The position numbers were made by a program, and so were the translations under genes. 38,026 nucleotides of DNA, from NCBI GenBank assembly GCA_964517765.1, contig CAZFEN010000013.1, forward strand, positions 1 to 38,026. The letters run 5' to 3'. The notes under the pieces were generated by a model. It was not told where the DNA came from. It saw nothing but the letters and a program-made list of their open reading frames with translations, and searched no databases. Positions within the stretch are counted from its first letter, which is position 1. Each line of letters begins with the position of its first letter. Origin of the DNA: Hydromicrobium sp964517765 (GTDB taxonomy: Bacteria > Actinomycetota > Humimicrobiia > Humimicrobiales > Humimicrobiaceae). Of this stretch, positions 24,639 through 32,365 are shown piece by piece.

Positions 24639-24971
24639 CTATATTAATTCTTCTAATATTTTTTCTCTGAATGTCTGGTAATTTTTTGAATCATTAAGAT
24701 CCAGCAATTCTTCACCGCAATCAAAAAAGACCTGATCATAATCCGCCAGACAAATATCCGAGATTTTTAAAAGCCATTTATTGTTAAGTTTCCAGCTTTT
24801 CAGATCACTTAACCAGTTTTTTTCACCAGCGGGTATATTATCTTTTATAAAATGATCAAGATTTATCGATTTTTTTGAAACCTGCAGCAGAAAATCGACT
24901 TTATCCGTAAGAGATGAAATATTTGCTATACTTAAATCACTATCACCGGCCACTAATATCTCCTCTGACAA
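24639..24971 (-). CDS. Unrecognised 110-residue acidic protein
   Basis: I do not recognise this protein. It is soluble and acidic, with no signal peptide and no membrane segment. Asp and Leu are frequent (for example FFDCGEELLDLNDSKNYQTF), and it has two Cys at about 73 and 85. It lies in the same direction between the LCP gene (91 bases upstream) and purB (81 bases downstream). The ATG at 24971 has only weak ribosome binding support (TCAGAGGAG falls inside the first codons). Confidence 0.55.
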   Translation of the reverse strand: MSEEILVAGDSDLSIANISSLTDKVDFLLQVSKKSINLDHFIKDNIPAGEKNWLSDLKSWKLNNKWLLKISDICLADYDQVFFDCGEELLDLNDSKNYQTFREKILEELI

Positions 24972-25061
24972 TTTTGTATTTTATTTCTCTTCACTAATAG
25001 ATACCGTGTATTTTCGAATTTATTATTTAAAATCAATAATGCGATTATATAATTTTATTTT

Positions 25062-25886
25062 TTATCTCAGATAATCGCTTAAAAAACTTACAACTTCTTC
25101 TTTATCTGCAATTAAATAGCTTATGCCATCTATATTAGCTGGTTCAGTAGGGATCGTAACCTGATTCATACCCTTACTGGAAAATAATAACACAAATCCT
25201 ATAGAACCAAAATCCCATATCGTAAAATCAGATCTGGTTTCTGCATTCAAGACCCTGATAATCTGAGGAGCTTTCCTGACTATTGAAAAATTAAGCTTCT
25301 GCCTTATTATCTCGCTGAGTAGATACTTCTGCCTGTTCACTCTATCAAAGTCTGATCCTGCGGTCGATGATCTGTCCCTCGCAAATGCCAGTGCCTGTTC
25401 CCCGTTCATCGTATAGGTTCCCGGATCAAAGTCAGTGCCTGATAAGGGGTCGTGAAGAGGTTCGGTTACTGTTATATCAATTCCTCCCAGTATATCTATT
25501 ATCCCCTTGAAACCATTAAAATTTGCAACCATTGCCCTATCGATTTCGATACCCGTTAGTTCATAGATCTCCTGCTTTATCATTTCGTCTCCGCCATATT
25601 TATAAGCCGCATTGATTTTATTCCATCCATGACCTTCCAGTTCTACCCGGGTATCCCTGGGAATAGAAATAAGGCTGTCTTTCTCTCCCCAGCTGCTGAT
25701 ATGATAGATTATGATTGTGTCGGTCAGGCTATTAAACTCATTGCTTTCCTCTCTTTCGTCCATACCAAGAAGTAGGATATCTTTTCCACCAGGATTCATA
25801 TTTACAAGAGAAATAATCACAAATAGCAGAACGATAACTATAATAATAACCAGTATACTAATAAAACAACCTTTGACTTTACTCAT
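25062..25886 (-). CDS. LytR-CpsA-Psr (LCP) family cell-wall glycopolymer ligase
   Basis: Membrane-anchored enzyme that joins undecaprenyl-linked glycopolymers to peptidoglycan outside the cell. It has 274 residues. A single membrane anchor lies at about 8-29. LCP motifs follow: ILLLGMDERE, LTDTIIIYHI, SIPRDTRVELEGHGWNKINAAYKYGG, FNGFKGIIDILGGIDI, MNGEQALAFARDR and SDFDRVNRQK. The Arg and Asp residues in these motifs bind the pyrophosphate lipid and metal. It is shorter than many homologues but complete. It follows rex by 27 bases on the same strand. The presence of LCP supports a monoderm cell wall. Confidence 0.94.
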   Translation of the reverse strand: MSKVKGCFISILVIIIVIVLLFVIISLVNMNPGGKDILLLGMDEREESNEFNSLTDTIIIYHISSWGEKDSLISIPRDTRVELEGHGWNKINAAYKYGGDEMIKQEIYELTGIEIDRAMVANFNGFKGIIDILGGIDITVTEPLHDPLSGTDFDPGTYTMNGEQALAFARDRSSTAGSDFDRVNRQKYLLSEIIRQKLNFSIVRKAPQIIRVLNAETRSDFTIWDFGSIGFVLLFSSKGMNQVTIPTEPANIDGISYLIADKEEVVSFLSDYLR

Positions 25887-25913
25887 ATCTTGTATTTCCT
25901 GTATCCTTGAAAA

Positions 25914-26549
25914 TTACTTATATCCTGTATGAGATAAATAATACAGAGTGTGGAGTAGTTTTTCAATAGGATCGGTCGTCTCAATTCTTACACTTGATGG
26001 AGCTTTAATAGGAACCGAGGTATAATTTATTACTACTTTAACACCGGCTTCAATCAGAATATCCGTGACTTTTTGTGCTGAGTCCGGGGGGACTGCCAGT
26101 ATAGATATTTCTATATTCTTTTTTTTAAATATATCCCTGGCCTGGTTTATATCCAGCACTTCATATCCTGATATTACTTTTCCTATCACTTCCGGATTAT
26201 TATCAAAAACATTTTCTATCTTGAATCCGAACCTTTCCAGCATTTTGTATTTTAAAATCGCCTTACCCAGATTACCCGCACCGATTAAAGCAATACGGAC
26301 GGATCTGTCATAACCCAGAATTTTATTGAATGATTTAATAAGTTCATCTATATTGAATCCAACGCCTCTTTTACCCTTTATCCCAAAATATATCAGGTCT
26401 CTTCTCACTTCTGCACTATTGATCTCTGTATTTTTACTTATGTCTCTGGAGGTCGCAGTTCTCTTTCCCAGCTCTTTCAGCTGTACTATATATTTTAAAT
26501 ATTGAGATAATCTTGAAATAACACCTTCGGAATATATTTTCTCAACCAT
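25914..26549 (-). CDS. rex: Redox-sensing transcriptional repressor Rex
   Basis: Represses fermentation and respiration genes and leaves DNA when the NADH/NAD ratio rises. It has 211 residues. The N-terminal winged helix spans about 1-80, with ATSRDISKNTEINSAEVRRDLIYFGIKGKRGVGF as the family's DNA-binding stretch. The Rossmann NAD site IGAGNLGKAIL is at 89-99. The C-terminal swapped helix ends in LLHTLYYLSHTG. The start has GGGTGG upstream. I saw no clear Rex operator (TTGTGAA-N-TTCACAA type) in its upstream region. Confidence 0.96.
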   Translation of the reverse strand: MVEKIYSEGVISRLSQYLKYIVQLKELGKRTATSRDISKNTEINSAEVRRDLIYFGIKGKRGVGFNIDELIKSFNKILGYDRSVRIALIGAGNLGKAILKYKMLERFGFKIENVFDNNPEVIGKVISGYEVLDINQARDIFKKKNIEISILAVPPDSAQKVTDILIEAGVKVVINYTSVPIKAPSSVRIETTDPIEKLLHTLYYLSHTGYK

Positions 26550-26668
26550 ATGTAGAATCCACCCTTCGTTAATTTCTTACAGAATAGTTTCAGTGAAAAC
26601 TTTGTATCATAATTGTAACAGGATAAGCTACCTTTTACAAGAATCCCGGATCAATAAAAAAGGGGAAT

Positions 26669-27604
26669 TCAATCTTTTATCTTAAAATTATAGATCCCAT
26701 TTTCTTTTACAAAGATCCTGCCGCAATTTTTACACTTGATCACGTTCTTATCCGAGACAAGAGAATCTTTACCGCAGTAAACACAGATGAGAATATCCTC
26801 GGGACGGGTAATTTTATTTCTGTTTATATTTTCCGGCCCTTTCTTATTCAAGACACTCTTCAGGAAAATACTGGGACTGAGAAGCACAAATGAGAAAAAT
26901 TTCTGATAAATTTTTTCAAAAAATAAAAGAGTTTTTGTACCGGGAAATTTCTTTAGAAGATTAAGCCTGAAGTTTGAAACACTTATTGATCTCTTTATAG
27001 TAAAATTCCTTTTTTGAAGAAGATCCGATATATGGTCCGGGTGAAAATTAAATATAGTCTCACCTATCTGGGAGGGTTTCAGGCTAAAAGGAGAAGTATC
27101 CATCTTTCTCGCAAAAAACCTCAATATGTTTTTAAGATTTCTTTTATTGGCAAATTCTAAGAAAAACAATCCATTATTCTTGAGTATTCTGGCAATCTCA
27201 TCTAAAAATTTATCAGGATTATCCAGATGATGCACCACTCTGACTGTTAATATTATATTTGCACAATCGGACTTAACCGGAAGAGAGGTGGCATCAGCTG
27301 CAATAAAATATACGGATGCTAATTTTCCAGGAGTATTTTTTAAAAATCTTTCTATCCTGTCCCTGGCATTTTTTAAATTATTGAGTGAGTAATCAATTAG
27401 AACTATAGTTTCAAAATCCTTATATTCATTAAACAGACGACCATAACCGCAGCCGATATCAAAAAATATTTTGTTCTCTCCTCCGATTCCGGCAATGAGT
27501 CTCCTCAGGGCCATTCTTTCGGCTTTGTCTTCATATAATCTCCTGTCATCTTCCCAGAACTTACTGTAGTCATAACTCTCATAATCAGATTTCCTGAAAT
27601 TCAC
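26669..27604 (-). CDS. Class I SAM-dependent methyltransferase with C-terminal zinc ribbon
   Basis: A 311-residue protein. The methyltransferase domain has motif I FFDIGCGYGR (47-56), the acidic end of strand 2 in VLIDYS (about 68-73), AADATSLPVKS and the post-motif VVHHLDNPDKFLDEIARILKNNG. At the C terminus a Trm112-like zinc ribbon has Cys274/Cys277 and Cys291/Cys294 (CVYC and CKNC), followed by a short ENGIYNF strand. Small zinc-ribbon tails like this occur in methyltransferases of cell-surface or polyketide-like pathways; the substrate is unknown. It lies upstream of rex with 119 bases between them, so co-transcription is uncertain. Confidence 0.86.
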   Translation of the reverse strand: MNFRKSDYESYDYSKFWEDDRRLYEDKAERMALRRLIAGIGGENKIFFDIGCGYGRLFNEYKDFETIVLIDYSLNNLKNARDRIERFLKNTPGKLASVYFIAADATSLPVKSDCANIILTVRVVHHLDNPDKFLDEIARILKNNGLFFLEFANKRNLKNILRFFARKMDTSPFSLKPSQIGETIFNFHPDHISDLLQKRNFTIKRSISVSNFRLNLLKKFPGTKTLLFFEKIYQKFFSFVLLSPSIFLKSVLNKKGPENINRNKITRPEDILICVYCGKDSLVSDKNVIKCKNCGRIFVKENGIYNFKIKD

Positions 27605-27725
27605 TTTCCGGTACCTTTCTTTTCCTCAAATACAATTTTGGCGATTATTTTATTAAAATCTTTTCCTTGATCTTAAAAATATATATTAATTATTACTAAC
27701 AATAAATGCAAATCTCAATCGAGAC

Positions 27726-28139
27726 TTAAGTTGTTTCAACCTTTTCTTTTTTCAAATTCTTCTTTTTGCCTTTCTCGAGGTTATCTTTCTCCGGAATACT
27801 TACATGATCGAATTCCAGACTTGCCGCCACTACATCAGCCGTGATATTTATTATATTGTATTTCTTACCTTCTTTATTTTCCCAGCTTCTCAGATTCAAA
27901 TGACCGCCTATAATAACCCTATCTCCTTTTTTCAATGCAGCGGCACAATTTTCTGCAAGGTTACTCCAGGTAGTGACATTAAAAAAATCAACCATCTCGG
28001 ACTCTTTTCCATTTTTATCGGTCCATTTCTTATTTACAGCAAGCCCCATCTCGGTAATAGCTATCCCCTCATTCGTATATTTGATTTCCGGATTCCGGGT
28101 AAGATTCCCCAGCAAATATATATTATTCACATAATTCAT
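27726..28139 (-). CDS. ssb: Single-stranded DNA-binding protein
   Basis: OB-fold protein that coats single-stranded DNA in replication and repair. It has 137 residues. The start NNIYLLGNLTRNPEIKYTNEGIAITEMGLAVNKKW is typical, followed by DFFNVTTWSNLAENCAAALKKGDRVIIGGHLNLRSW. The C-terminal tail is unusual: it is rich in Lys and Glu and ends in KKEKVETT, without the acidic DDxIPF tip that recruits partner proteins in most SSBs. This may therefore be a secondary SSB. The ATG has a very good AGGAGG 7 bases upstream. It sits right after the tadE/tadG group, an unusual place for the main ssb, which normally lies between rpsF and rpsR. Confidence 0.93.
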   Translation of the reverse strand: MNYVNNIYLLGNLTRNPEIKYTNEGIAITEMGLAVNKKWTDKNGKESEMVDFFNVTTWSNLAENCAAALKKGDRVIIGGHLNLRSWENKEGKKYNIINITADVVAASLEFDHVSIPEKDNLEKGKKKNLKKEKVETT

Positions 28140-28194
28140 AAGTAATCCTCCTGTCTTATAAGTTATTATTGAAATATAATTTTAATAAAGATTT

Positions 28195-28623
28195 TTAATA
28201 CCCAAATTTATAAGTCTTACAATAACCGAATCGATCATCCCATGGGTATATAACTTTAGTTTTAGAAGTAGATCTGATACTACTGCTTTTTGTAATAAAC
28301 TTATCTATCAATACAAAATCGAATGTCTTTTCCACGGTGACAATTACATCATCATAGTCATAACTATATTCAATAAGAATACAATTGTTTTTTCGAGCCA
28401 TTTCTTCAGCAATCATATTGCAATCCGAATCCTCAAAAAATAACATGTTTTGTGCAACAGCAAGCGAAATAGCATCAGATGCATTTTTCGTTTCCTCCCT
28501 TGCTATGAAAATATGGCATAAATCGAAAATAAGAAGAAGCAAAACTGAAAATACGATTACCGCAGCCATTGCAAGAAAAGATATATTACCCCTATTTTGC
28601 GTATTTAAATCTTTTAGTAACAT
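28195..28623 (-). CDS. TadG/TadE-like pseudopilin of the Tad pilus locus
   Basis: A 142-residue protein with a short polar N terminus, then NRGNISFLAMAAVIVFSVLLLLIFDLCHIFIAREETKNASDAISLAVAQ (about 10-58). This is the TadG/Rv3654c-like pattern of one helix followed by an amphipathic stretch. The rest is a small extracytoplasmic domain. The ATG overlaps the stop of tadE by 10 bases, so the two are coupled. Such minor pseudopilins help assembly of the Flp pilus. Confidence 0.75.
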   Translation of the reverse strand: MLLKDLNTQNRGNISFLAMAAVIVFSVLLLLIFDLCHIFIAREETKNASDAISLAVAQNMLFFEDSDCNMIAEEMARKNNCILIEYSYDYDDVIVTVEKTFDFVLIDKFITKSSSIRSTSKTKVIYPWDDRFGYCKTYKFGY

Positions 28624-29072
28624 TCCATCCTCATATTGCTTTTAGCCTTTATAAAACCACCCTTTCCTGAAAATATTCCCTGTAAACCGGCAATACCTGC
28701 ATCTTTATATATTACAGCCACCTCGATCATATCCCCGACTTTTCTGGAAGTTCTGCTTCCCGGAGTAACTATTATTTCAAGCATATTCTGATCCAGATCA
28801 GAACAAACTTTTTTTATACATGCATAGGCTTCCTGATCAGAATTTGTAGTAGCAATCGCCCTTGCTCCTTCGCGAGCTGCCTGCTCCAATATATTTTTCT
28901 GATAGATCAGTAATCCAAAATGGGAAACAGCTAAAACTATTAAAATCAGCAGAGGAATAATCAGAATAAATTCCAGTGAAGCCTGACCAGCCGAACCATG
29001 TGTTGATATTTTTAATTTATTCTTTTTCCTTTTTATCTCCATAATGATTTTTAATATAAAACTGTTTCCCAT
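28614..29072 (-). CDS. tadE: TadE-family minor pseudopilin
   Basis: A 152-residue protein with the TadE signature GQASLEFILIIPLLILIVLAVSHFGLLIYQKNILEQAAREGARA (about 29-72). The Glu at the fifth position after the processing site and the ARE-GAR motif after the helix are both visible. It is predicted to be cut by a prepilin peptidase and inserted into the membrane near the pilus base. Two starts are possible, 29072 and the ATG at 29042; neither has a clear ribosome binding site. It follows flp after 40 bases and precedes tadG with overlap. Confidence 0.88.
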   Translation of the reverse strand: MGNSFILKIIMEIKRKKNKLKISTHGSAGQASLEFILIIPLLILIVLAVSHFGLLIYQKNILEQAAREGARAIATTNSDQEAYACIKKVCSDLDQNMLEIIVTPGSRTSRKVGDMIEVAVIYKDAGIAGLQGIFSGKGGFIKAKSNMRMECY

Positions 29073-29112
29073 TTTTTTTATTTGCAGAGAATAATTTACT
29101 CTTCATTGATTT

Positions 29113-29394
29113 TTAAACCATCGAAGCTATTTTCCCAAATACCTTTGAAATGACATCAATTATCAGCGGTTTCCCTACCGCTATGAGTATTGCGCTTATT
29201 ATTCCTGCAATTACTGTAACAAGTGCATATTCGAGAGTAGATTGCCCTTTCTGGCACCAGAGTCTTATTCCGATACCCTTCTTTTCTATTTTTATCTTAC
29301 TCACCTCCTTCCGTAAAATATAAAAGTTTAATTTTGAACTTTTCACCTCCTTTATCAATAATTTATGGCTTTGCTCATCTATGTATATACTCAT
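29113..29394 (-). CDS. flp: Flp-type pilin
   Basis: Major subunit of the Tad pilus. The conserved core is CQKGQSTLEYALVTVIAGIISAILIAVGKPLIIDVISKVFGKI: a Gly-Gln prepilin cut site, Glu five residues on, then the hydrophobic helix. The longest open frame starts at 29394 but has no ribosome binding site and an atypical 47-residue leader. Two tandem AAGGAGGTGA-like elements lie inside it, near 29340-29350 and 29300-29310. In each, a GTG (29346 or 29304) overlaps the ribosome binding site itself. Starting at 29304 gives MSKIKIEKKGIGIRLW, a normal Flp leader. The true start is therefore unresolved. Confidence 0.83.
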   Translation of the reverse strand: MSIYIDEQSHKLLIKEVKSSKLNFYILRKEVSKIKIEKKGIGIRLWCQKGQSTLEYALVTVIAGIISAILIAVGKPLIIDVISKVFGKIASMV

Positions 29395-29410
29395 ACCAGT
29401 AATTTACCAT

Positions 29411-29438
29411 AATTATGTATATGTGTAAATACATAATT
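29411..29438. repeat. Inverted repeat upstream of flp
   Basis: AATTATGTAT (29411-29420) and ATACATAATT (29429-29438) are exact inverted copies separated by 8 bases. They lie just before the flp reading frame, overlapping a weak minus-strand promoter (TTTACA at 29429-29424, TAAATT at 29406-29401). A related copy is upstream of cpaB at 35303-35322. Confidence 0.5.
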
Positions 29439-29549
29439 GTGAATTTATTAAAATTTTCGAATAAATATATTATAAAACCCTATATTTTATACTTTTTTAT
29501 TAATTATAGTATTAATATAAATATATTAACATTATTTAAAAGAATTCTC

Positions 29550-29578
29550 TTGACATTAGTAATAAGATGTATTAATAT
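29550..29578 (+). promoter_or_regulatory. Promoter for the structured leader and CAP-domain gene
   Basis: A perfect TTGACA at 29550-29555, a 17-base spacer and TAATAT at 29573-29578. Transcription would start near 29585 and produce a leader of about 190 bases that contains the riboswitch-like structure. Confidence 0.65.
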
Positions 29579-29633
29579 TCATATGTAACATTAAATCTTT
29601 AGTTTTATTGAAAATTTAAATTTCTATCAGTAA

Positions 29634-29762
29634 TAGAGGCTATGACTTACATTCCGTTATTTGGGCACTTTGGAATGTAACGAGCAAGTGGTGCAACCGG
29701 CTATTGCTTTTTTATTGAAAAAAAGTATGCCATCTAGCCTCTAAGTTAGATGGCTTTTTTTT
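29634..29762 (+). ncRNA. Riboswitch-like structured leader with intrinsic terminator
   Basis: A closing stem P1 pairs TAGAGGCTA (29634-29642) with TAGCCTCTA (29735-29743), 9 of 9 bases. Inside, P2 pairs TTACATTCC (29647-29655) with GGAATGTAA (29672-29680), 9 of 9, around a 16-base loop. CACTT in that loop (29666-29670) can pair with AAGTG (29686-29690), giving a pseudoknot. A third hairpin, GCAA...TTGC (29684-29707), encloses GGT-GCA-ACC. The 3' strand of P1 overlaps the terminator hairpin that follows, so folding of the leader should compete with termination. I could not match it to the TPP, FMN, SAM-I, lysine, glycine, cobalamin, purine, c-di-GMP-I, c-di-AMP or fluoride consensus as I remember them. 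Confidence 0.65.
29730..29762 (+). terminator. Intrinsic terminator in the leader of the CAP-domain gene
   Basis: CCATCTA (29730-29736) and TAGATGG (29747-29753) form a perfect 7-base-pair stem, followed by C and eight T (29755-29762). It stands before the gene, only 13 bases from the ATG, so it is an attenuator, not a gene-end terminator. Its 5' arm and loop contain the 3' strand of P1. The ribosome binding site GGGGA begins right after the T run. Confidence 0.85.
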
Positions 29763-29775
29763 GGGGATAAAATAA

Positions 29776-30513
29776 ATGAAAAACGGAATTAAAAAAATAT
29801 TAATAATATCAGTAATCACAGCATTATTGGCAGCAGTAATCTTATTCTGTGCTTTTACCTATAAAACTTCAAACATAAACAGCAGTTTTACAGAAACCAG
29901 TACATACAAACCAGAAGATATAGAAAAAGCAGGAATAGTCCAGGAAAATGTATCTGTAAAAGATAATGTTGCAGATACAGCCGCAATACTGGCAAAGATA
30001 TCGGACAATCTCGATAACGAAACTAACACCATACACTCGGATTATAATGCTGAAGTTCTTGGAAGTGCTGCAGCAAATCAGGTTGCTGTAGCTGCTGCTC
30101 CGGTAGAATCTGCTGCTAATCTAAGTGATTATGAAGCAGCCGTTCTTAACCTTATCAATAATATAAGAGCATCAAACGGACTTGGTTCACTGCAATCGAA
30201 TCAAATACTGACAAATATAGCCAGATCAAGATGCAGTGACATGATAGGTAATTCTTACTTTTCACATTATATGCCTGATGGCCGAAACATCTTCAATTTA
30301 CTCGCCGAAAATGGGGTTTCTTATATAAATGCCGGAGAAAATCTGGGACAGTCCACACCTGCTTCTAATGGGACACCTGATGCATTCGCCAACGCATGGA
30401 TGCAGAGTCCTACTCATAAGGCAAATATCTTGAGGTCCGTATATTCCAGAATTGGAATTGGAGTAGTCGATGGTGGAGGTAGAAGAGTAGTAGCAACTGT
30501 ATTTATGAACTAA
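29776..30513 (+). CDS. Secreted or membrane-anchored CAP (SCP-like) domain protein
   Basis: A 245-residue protein with a signal or anchor helix at about 7-27. A low-complexity linker rich in Ala, Thr, Ser and Asp (about 30-112) follows. The CAP domain is at about 115-245. CAP landmarks are LNLINNIRASNGLGSL, the first His in SYFSHYMPDG, INAGENLGQ, and WMQSPTHKANILRSVYSRIGIGV. Bacterial CAP proteins act outside the cell; their biochemical role is largely unclear. The gene lies alone on the plus strand between the two minus-strand blocks of pilus genes and is controlled by the structured leader. A strong terminator follows. Confidence 0.9.
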   Translation: MKNGIKKILIISVITALLAAVILFCAFTYKTSNINSSFTETSTYKPEDIEKAGIVQENVSVKDNVADTAAILAKISDNLDNETNTIHSDYNAEVLGSAAANQVAVAAAPVESAANLSDYEAAVLNLINNIRASNGLGSLQSNQILTNIARSRCSDMIGNSYFSHYMPDGRNIFNLLAENGVSYINAGENLGQSTPASNGTPDAFANAWMQSPTHKANILRSVYSRIGIGVVDGGGRRVVATVFMN

Positions 30514-30548
30514 CTGTTTAAATCATATAAGTTTACGGACGCCTAGAC

Positions 30549-30581
30549 AAACACCCCGGATAAATAATATCCGGGGTGTTT
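30549..30581. terminator. Terminator between the CAP gene and tadC
   Basis: AAACACCCCGGAT (30549-30561) and ATCCGGGGTGTTT (30569-30581) form a perfect 13-base-pair stem with a 7-base loop, followed by AATTTT on the plus strand. It stops the CAP gene and may also stop the converging tadC transcript. Confidence 0.88.
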
Positions 30582-30601
30582 AATTTTAAGGGGGAAAAAA
30601 T

Positions 30602-31489
30602 CTAAAACAGCAAAAATTTTCCTCCCAGTGAAAATACAAGCGGTCCGCCTACCAGTATTATAAAAGATGGTAGGATTAAAAAAACAAGCGGGAATAATGC
30701 CAGTATGGTTATTCTTCTGATTTTTCTTTCAAGATTCTGATAAGCTTCAAATTTTATATGATTTGATTTCTGTTTCAATATTTCGTTTATGGAAGAGCCA
30801 TACCTTTCTGCCTGGATGAGGAGAAAAATAAAACTTTTAAAATCTTCAGAAATACTCCTGTCCATCATATTTTTATAGGCCTGAATTTTACCGACACCAA
30901 TATCAATGTCTTTTATAAAATTTGAAAGTTCGATACAGATTTTCCCCTTATACTTTTCCACAACGATTTTTATTGCATTATAAATATTCTGACCCGATAA
31001 TGTTGCTACTGCCAGTAGATCGACAACATAAGGTAAATCCTTCTCTATTTCATTTTTTCTTATATTCCTGAACTTGCCAAGCAGTAGATTTGGAATAAAA
31101 TAGCCTGCTACTCCTGTGATAATACCCAGAATACCAGAACTCAAAAGACTGCTGCCAAATAGACTTCCCGCAGTCAGAAATAAGATAAATAAGATCACTT
31201 TGTAACCCACAAAAGTATCCGGTGTTAGAGATATTTTATTTTCATGTTCCAATAATCTGAAGAGTTCCCTGTTTTCTTTTTTGATTTCAAACCAGCGCCT
31301 GCTAATCAGAGATCTTCCAATTCTAAAAGAAATTGAATTCATTTTATTTATAATTGCCGTAAAAAACTTTTTCTTCCCGGAATAATCTCTATTGCTCCCG
31401 GTCCTGTAGTGACTTCGGGATTTAATAAGATGAAATATGACCAAACATAGAAATATATAATACGAGAATATGATTAAATATATAAGCAT
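30602..31489 (-). CDS. tadC: TadC-like inner-membrane platform protein (type II secretion F family)
   Basis: A 295-residue membrane protein. One helix is at the N terminus (about 1-22), two lie near 93-135, and two more at the C terminus (about 260-293). The GspF-type cytosolic domain between them has the landmarks DLPYVVDLLAVATLSGQNIYNAI and LIQAERYGSSINEILKQKS. It forms the base of the Tad pilus with TadB and works with the ATPase TadA. It begins 12 bases after tadB ends and has GGATTGG before its ATG. Confidence 0.87.
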   Translation of the reverse strand: MLIYLIIFSYYIFLCLVIFHLIKSRSHYRTGSNRDYSGKKKFFTAIINKMNSISFRIGRSLISRRWFEIKKENRELFRLLEHENKISLTPDTFVGYKVILFILFLTAGSLFGSSLLSSGILGIITGVAGYFIPNLLLGKFRNIRKNEIEKDLPYVVDLLAVATLSGQNIYNAIKIVVEKYKGKICIELSNFIKDIDIGVGKIQAYKNMMDRSISEDFKSFIFLLIQAERYGSSINEILKQKSNHIKFEAYQNLERKIRRITILALFPLVFLILPSFIILVGGPLVFSLGGKFLLF

Positions 31490-31501
31490 GTTCCAATCCT
31501 G

Positions 31502-32365
31502 TTATTTTGGTACACCTGTTATTTTTTTCATAATGACTATTCCAGCGATTTCCATAACACCGCCTATAAAAAGTAAAATTATTCCTATACCGGTTGAAAA
31601 AAAATCAAATATAGCTTTGTTCATAAATACACATAATATAATCAACACGATAACTGGGAATATGGAAATAATATTTCCGGAATATCTGCTTTGCAGGCTC
31701 ATCGTATCGGTCTGTGATTTTAATTTCAGGTTATGGCGTATGGTATCTGCTATGTTTGTCAGTATAGAGATCAGATCTCCTCCTATTTTATTATTTATTT
31801 TTAATGAACAAACAAGAAGATCGGCTTCTCTGCTCCCGCACTTTTGTGAAAATCTATTTAAAACTTCGTCCAGAGTAGAGTTGAGTTCCAGATCATTTAC
31901 AGCTTCCACTAAGTAAGTATTAAGCGGGTCCTTAAACCACCCAATAGAATCTTTAAATATACTTCTTACCGTTTTTCCTGCTTTCAGCATTACTGTCATA
32001 TTGCTTATGAATTCAAGCAGCTGTCCATGAAGTAAATTTTTTCTCTTTTCTTCAAGTCCCCTCAATACATCCAGAATATAGATTTCCAGACATATTCCAA
32101 CAAATAAACTAAAAACAAGATTTCTGCATAATATGTAGAAAAACAGGGTAAGAATAGTAAGTATAATTATCGTAAGTATTTTTCTTTTGGTCCTGTATTT
32201 GTTCGTAAGAAATTTAAATACTCCGGATCTTCCATAACTCTTTTTCTCCCCTAAAATCCTGGCCTTTGGGACAAATACCGGAACCATCTTTTTCAATCCG
32301 CCGAATAAACACAAAATTGCCAGAATAAAGATAATAGAGATTAATATTTCATCCCAAATTTTCAT
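31502..32365 (-). CDS. tadB: TadB-like inner-membrane platform protein (type II secretion F family)
   Basis: A 287-residue membrane protein with helices at about 8-28, 63-97 and 236-280. The GspF-type domain between them contains FISNMTVMLKAGKTVRSIFKDS and FSQKCGSREADLLVCSLKINNKIGGDLISILTNIA. It overlaps the end of tadA by 17 bases, so the two are coupled. It pairs with TadC in the pilus base. Confidence 0.87.
   Translation of the reverse strand: MKIWDEILISIIFILAILCLFGGLKKMVPVFVPKARILGEKKSYGRSGVFKFLTNKYRTKRKILTIIILTILTLFFYILCRNLVFSLFVGICLEIYILDVLRGLEEKRKNLLHGQLLEFISNMTVMLKAGKTVRSIFKDSIGWFKDPLNTYLVEAVNDLELNSTLDEVLNRFSQKCGSREADLLVCSLKINNKIGGDLISILTNIADTIRHNLKLKSQTDTMSLQSRYSGNIISIFPVIVLIILCVFMNKAIFDFFSTGIGIILLFIGGVMEIAGIVIMKKITGVPK

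Noticed and set aside
26550..26668. Search for a Rex operator upstream of rex
   Set aside because: TTGTAA and TTACAA half sites are present but 16 bases apart; this does not fit the Rex consensus spacing.
29634..29762. Assignment of the leader RNA to a known riboswitch class such as c-di-GMP-I, SAM-I or c-di-AMP
   Set aside because: The conserved cores of those classes, as far as I know them, are not present; a database search is needed before naming a ligand.
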